DNA of 64,000 nucleotides, from the NCBI RefSeq assembly GCF_963678975.1, contig NC_089278.1, positions 13,373,959-13,437,958 of the forward strand, read 5' to 3'. Position numbers and translations under genes: made by a program. Shown here one piece after another: positions 60,106 to 64,000 of this stretch (position 1 is the first letter of the stretch; each line of letters starts with the position of its first letter). The stretch is from Dysidea avara (taxonomy: Eukaryota; Porifera; Demospongiae; Dictyoceratida; Dysideidae). The notes beneath the pieces are model-generated. The model ran no database searches and was not told where the DNA came from. It was given only the letters and a program-made list of their open reading frames with translations.

Positions 60106-62001
60106 CAGGCTTGGGTTGTAATTGCAATGTAATTAATTACTATAATCATTAGTAATTTTCAAGTAATTGTAATTGCTCATGCACTGAGCATAAAAGTAAT
60201 GGTAATTAGCTGTTCAGTCAATAATCATTATGTAATTCAATGTAAGTAATCAAAGTTACGCTAATTATAACAGTACTACCCCATGACTTGACTAGCTATA
60301 TATGTACACAATGATTTCTGACAATGCTCATCATACACCTACAGTAGAAGAAACAAGTGGAAAAGTAGAATCAGTAGAGCCCCCAACTAAGAAAATTGTT
60401 TGGCTGATACCTCAAACACAGTGGATAGTTTTTAGAAGGTTCAATAGTAGAGAAAGAATTTAAAACATATTTAGATGACACAGATTTTACAAAGGATGAA
60501 AACCCTTTAAAATTTTGTAAGATAAAAGCAAATAAATACCCCATTTTAAATACAATAGCAAGGAATATGCTCAGAGTTCCAGCAACATCTGCACCAATTG
60601 AGCGTGCATTCAGCCATGGTGGCAGGGGCATAGCCAGCCAATATTTGATGGTTGGGCATAACATCAACTTAACTACACACACAAGAAACACACTCACTTT
60701 CATGTGAGACATTATCAAAGAAAAATATAAAAAAGTGTATCCTACAGCTACCTATACTATAGTGTAAATAAATGCTGCTAGCATGCATGCAAACATTTAC
60801 TAGCTACATGCTATCTATTAAACTTGTAGGGCAGACAGGCATCCACCGACGATCGCCGTAGCTGAGTATCACGTGACATCAAACTGCTGAACCTACAATG
60901 TAAACAGTTCATCACATATTTACCACAATCAACTGGCAGTATAGTGTACAGACTAACCACCACAGCGATATGAAATACTTTTTCAATTAAACGCCACATG
61001 GTCCCAAATGAAGGCCGGGGCGCTAATTTATGAACTATAACACAAATATCAGCATGCCAAGAAAGCTTCGTCCCAGACTTACAGCAGTCAATGTACATTT
61101 TGCATGAATCTGGTGTAAACCACAACTCGGTTAATCAGTACAATTTGTGCACGTGACGCTTTATAATGACTTGACCTTTTCTCCATTTCCAGCTCCATTT
61201 GCATATGCTATTAGAAGAGTCACGTTTTCCTGTTTTCTTTCATCAGTAGTAAGGTAGGCTATACGGTACTTTCCTTATCAAAAAAAAATAAAAATACGCT
61301 TGACAAATCCACTGAAACGAAATCTTTTACTGCCAGCACCATCCACACTGAATCCTACTGACGATTATCACTCACTGTGACTCAGAGATACAGTACCACG
61401 ACTGTAGTGTACCACGCTTTGACTCCATTTTAAATTTCGAATTTAAACCGCGCCAAGGAGCGTGGCACGTGCGTCTTTTATAGGGACTTCCTAAGGGATT
61501 TTCCGCGTAATGGATCACGTGATATACCATCTATCTCGATCCCTTCTGAAGTCATGGTTCAAGAAATGAGGTACATGTTTACGCTTTACAGTATCAAAGT
61601 AGGGCGGTTTTGTGTGCTGCTGTGAATCCTCGCGTGAATCTTAAGCTACTTGTGATGGTTGGGCAAAAGTTTGTGATGGTTGGGCAAGAAACTGTGATGG
61701 TTGGGCAAATGCCCGCCCATGCCCACCCTTGGCTACGCCACTGCATAGTGGCAATATTCTCAGGCCAAATAATATAGACTATTACCAAAAAAATTGAATA
61801 GTTAATATACCTAAAGATTAATGCTGGAGAATTGTAGCTACGTTATTGTTGTACCCAATGTACAGTAGTAATTGAAAAGTAATTGTAGCCAATTGTTAAT
61901 TTTTACATACTGAAGGAATTGTAATTGTAATCATTAGATTGGCTTTAAAAAGTAATTGTAATTGTACTGATTACTTTTGGTTGGTAATTACAACAAGCCT
62001 G
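60106..62001 (+). mobile_element. hAT transposon relic with transposase C-terminus
   Basis: Ends CAGGCTTGGGTTGTAATT and AATTACAACAAGCCTG with AATTGTAATTA-rich subterminal repeats. Flanking octamers CTATGCAG and CTATACCA match partly. On the plus strand about 60460-60620 reads NKYPILNTIARNMLRVPATS then APIERAFSH, the hallmark hATC dimerisation domain (LxVPATSAPxERxFS). The reading resumes after the inner insertion at 61744 as HSGNILRPNNIDYYQKN and a stop. The remainder of the transposase is absent, so the element is an internally deleted copy. Confidence 0.85.
60623..61743. mobile_element. hAT-type element (1121 bp) nested inside the hAT transposase relic
   Basis: Ends CAGGGGCATAGCCAGCC and (inverted) CAGTGGCGTAGCCAAGG. 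Flanks CATGGTGG (60615-60622) and CATAGTGG (61744-61751) are an 8-bp duplication with one change. TGTGATGGTTGGGCAA occurs three times near the right end. No transposase frame recognised inside. Confidence 0.88.
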
Positions 62002-62029
62002 CTATACCAAACCTTAGGACTAACTTATC

Positions 62030-62790
62030 AGAAGAACATTCCAGGTTAACAGTGCTGAGGCAAAGAAACGTCTATACCTAGCACTAGTCAGATCACAACT
62101 ATTATATTGTTCACAATTATTGAGGCCTCAACTAATAAGAGACATTACTGCACTAGAACGCATTCAACGAAGAGCCACTAAATATATTCTTAATGATTAT
62201 ACATCCTCATACAAACTCAGACTGGAACAACTGCATCTCCTGCCTCTCATGTATCACTACAAACTCCAAGATATACTGTTTCTAATAAAATCCTTAAAGT
62301 CACCCACTGATAATTTTAACATCTACAACTACATTACTTTTGCAAGAGGCAACACCAGATCTGGGATTAACCAAAAACTGAATCATCCAAGGACATCATC
62401 AGTAACACAACATCATTTTTACTTTAACAGGATAGCCAGACTATACAATTACTTACCAGTCATTGATCTTTCACTATCTACCAGCACAATTAAATATCGT
62501 TTAACTAACTACTTATGGTCGCATTTTACTAATAACTTCAACCCTGAGAGAGCTTGTACATTTCACCTTTTGTGCCCTTGCCACCGTTGCTCTAGAACGC
62601 CAATTTCTACCAATTTTAACAATCTCTAGCTATCTATTGTAATTATAAGTAACTAACAGTTGTAATTATTAGTTATTGCACTGTATTGTAGCTATGTATG
62701 TTTCTTTGGCAGTGGGTATCTATTACCCATTGACCTTTAATGCAGTCCTGAACTGCATTAAAAAGTATTAAAATAAAATAAAAATAAATG
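62030..62790 (+). mobile_element. 5'-truncated LINE with RT C-terminus and A-rich tail
   Basis: From about 62035 the plus strand reads NSAEAKKRLYLALVRSQLLY, then LERIQRRATKYIL (a signature shared by many LINE reverse transcriptases), continuing open to a stop at 62629. A short 3' UTR ends in AAAATAAAATAAAAATAAAT. 5' truncation is typical of target-primed reverse transcription. It landed inside the 59835-62899 element. Confidence 0.88.
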
Positions 62791-62903
62791 CAGTCACAGA
62801 ATAAATAATGAATATTGACGGCAATAATGAATCACCATGCGGGAAGAAAATCTGCATGCGGGCGGGAAATGGGAAACAATGAATTTTGTTGGAGTGGCCT
62901 TAA

Positions 62904-63290
62904 GTCAGAGGTCAAGCACTGATAAATGCTTCAAGTCACAGGTCAAGGTGAAATTTGCCTTTGACCGCGGTCGCAGATCGACTTACAGCGCGCCTTGGTG
63001 ACACTCCCTTGCAAAGTTTCAGTCCCCCAATTCTAGTATATCGTACCATAGATACTAGACTTATAATAGGGATTGGCAACGGAGGCGTAAACGGAAATAA
63101 TCCGCGTTTCGCTTTCCCGTAATACTGTTAGGAATTTTCAAGTCACTACCAGCTAACCGCTATCATAGTGCCGCTATGCTACTGAGAATGTTTCATGTGT
63201 TTCTACGAAGATTTAGTCTTTAAAGGTACGTAGTTCCATTAGGGATTCTAGCTAGCATGCGTGATGGAATTTCAGTACGGAAGTGAAACC
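62904..63290. other. Intergenic, no gene seen
   Basis: Nothing recognisable beyond short GC-richer stretches. Confidence 0.4.
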
Positions 63291-63352
63291 TGCCTTTATT
63301 CTTTATTATTAATTACTAGGCAGACAGCACAGCTGGTGTGCCTAGGATGTAA
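63290..63352 (-). mobile_element. LINE 3' tail fragment
   Basis: TTATTCTTTATTATTAATTA then CTAGGCAGACAGCACAGCTGGTGTGCC is the same 3' end type as 2766-2818 (TTATTATTATTG...CAGTCAGCCCTGCTGGTGTGCTC), minus orientation. Confidence 0.55.
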
Positions 63353-63467
63353 AATCAACAATAGTGAAGTGTATGTTACAATCAATAAGTGTACGTATGC
63401 TACAATTACTAGTTGTGAACAAAAAGTTACAGTATGTATGTGTTACATAAAAACTAGACGCAAGGCA

Positions 63468-63520
63468 CCTTCACTGCACTGCCTTACGTCTTTATGCAGT
63501 GCAGCGAAGGTGCCTTCGTC
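63468..63520. repeat. Short hairpin (about 22-bp arms)
   Basis: GACG.AAGGCACCTTC.CTGCACT pairs with AGTGCAG.GAAGGTGCCTTCGTC. Confidence 0.65.
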
Positions 63521-63758
63521 TTTATCTCTCGCATTGCGACAGTGAGAAGACTAGACTAAGAGATGAGAGTTAAGCAGTTGAGATTAATAACTTTCTCTAG
63601 CCGTCTTTCTAATGGCGGAACAATTTTCCCTCACCCACATTGTATCTGGACAAAACTGTATGCCGAGAAGTTGTAGCTAATCTGCTAAAGCATGAATTTA
63701 ACTATAGGACATCCTCACATATCTCTGGCTTACCCACATATTATTCACACTTCAAGCA

Positions 63759-63800
63759 CTGACTGTTCTATTAGAGTTATCGACTGCTTTATTAGAGTGT
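63759..63800 (-). repeat. Pair of the dispersed CTCTAATAGA motif
   Basis: TGACTGTTCTATTAGAGTTA and CGACTGCTTTATTAGAGTGT, start to start 22 bp. The rest of the window to 64000 shows no gene. Confidence 0.8.
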
Positions 63801-64000
63801 ATCTGAACCTTTGAAGTCAGCATTGATGATTACACTCCATCAGTTTAGACCACTCAAGTTCAAATGAGATACTGTAGCGGACTGGGTGTGCCCCTCCTTT
63901 TACAGCTCCTGAACTCTAGTAGGAGTAAGACCTATTATGTACACCAGACCATAAACTGAATTTGAAGTCAGTGAAGCATCATCCTTGATCTCAACAATGA

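Larger units (their letters stand above)
59835..62899. mobile_element. TTAA-type DNA element with 36-bp inverted ends, carrying nested insertions
   Basis: GGCCACTCCAACAAAATTCA.TGTTTCCCATTTC at the left is matched inverted at 62865-62899. The flanks are TTTA and TTAA, suggesting a TTAA duplication (piggyBac/Kolobok-like). CATGCGG.CGGG and AATGAA..ATT blocks also pair subterminally. Without the nested hAT and LINE only about 450 bp remain, so this was a MITE used as landing pad. Confidence 0.75.

Overview
The window is animal nuclear DNA. Intron-rich genes carry GT-AG introns in consistent phases, and the products belong to metazoan families (TOLLIP, MYLIP/IDOL, ZFR, GDP-fucose synthase, V-ATPase subunit E). 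DNA is AT-rich, intergenic gaps are short, and MITEs, hAT relics, LINE tails and tRNA-derived SINEs are dense. This fits a compact marine invertebrate genome; a demosponge is my best guess, but nothing here proves the phylum.

Left part (1-9 kb): a broken DIRS/Ngaro-like tyrosine-recombinase retrotransposon with a nested LINE tail; a ZFR gene on the minus strand whose 3' exons are not seen; and, head-to-head with it, RPP14 (RNase P/MRP subunit), with a LINE tail abutting its last exon. A small single-pass membrane protein gene follows.

Middle (10-29 kb): two trimethyllysine-dioxygenase-like genes (carnitine biosynthesis) lie in divergent orientation with the same three-exon plan and intron phases. 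Between and inside them are foldback elements, a PIF/Harbinger-type MITE, a complete-ended hAT MITE and a decayed kinase-like pseudogene. MYLIP (FERM + RING E3 ligase) follows on the minus strand.

29-53 kb: V-ATPase subunit E, with an intronic tRNA-Thr(AGT) gene and a miniature LTR retrotransposon; a tiny COX8-like mitochondrial gene head-to-head with it; GDP-L-fucose synthase head-to-head with TOLLIP; and an RDH-like short-chain dehydrogenase. Three of the gene pairs share 170-210 bp head-to-head promoters.

Right end (53-64 kb): no convincing host gene. It is a transposon graveyard with at least three levels of nesting: a TTAA-type TIR element holding a hAT relic with transposase remnant, itself split by another hAT, plus a LINE 3' end.

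The most unexplained signal is a short motif, about TACTCTAATAGAGCAGTCA, found about 20 times at 13 loci in both orientations, often as pairs or triplets spaced about 22 bp, in introns and intergenic DNA alike.
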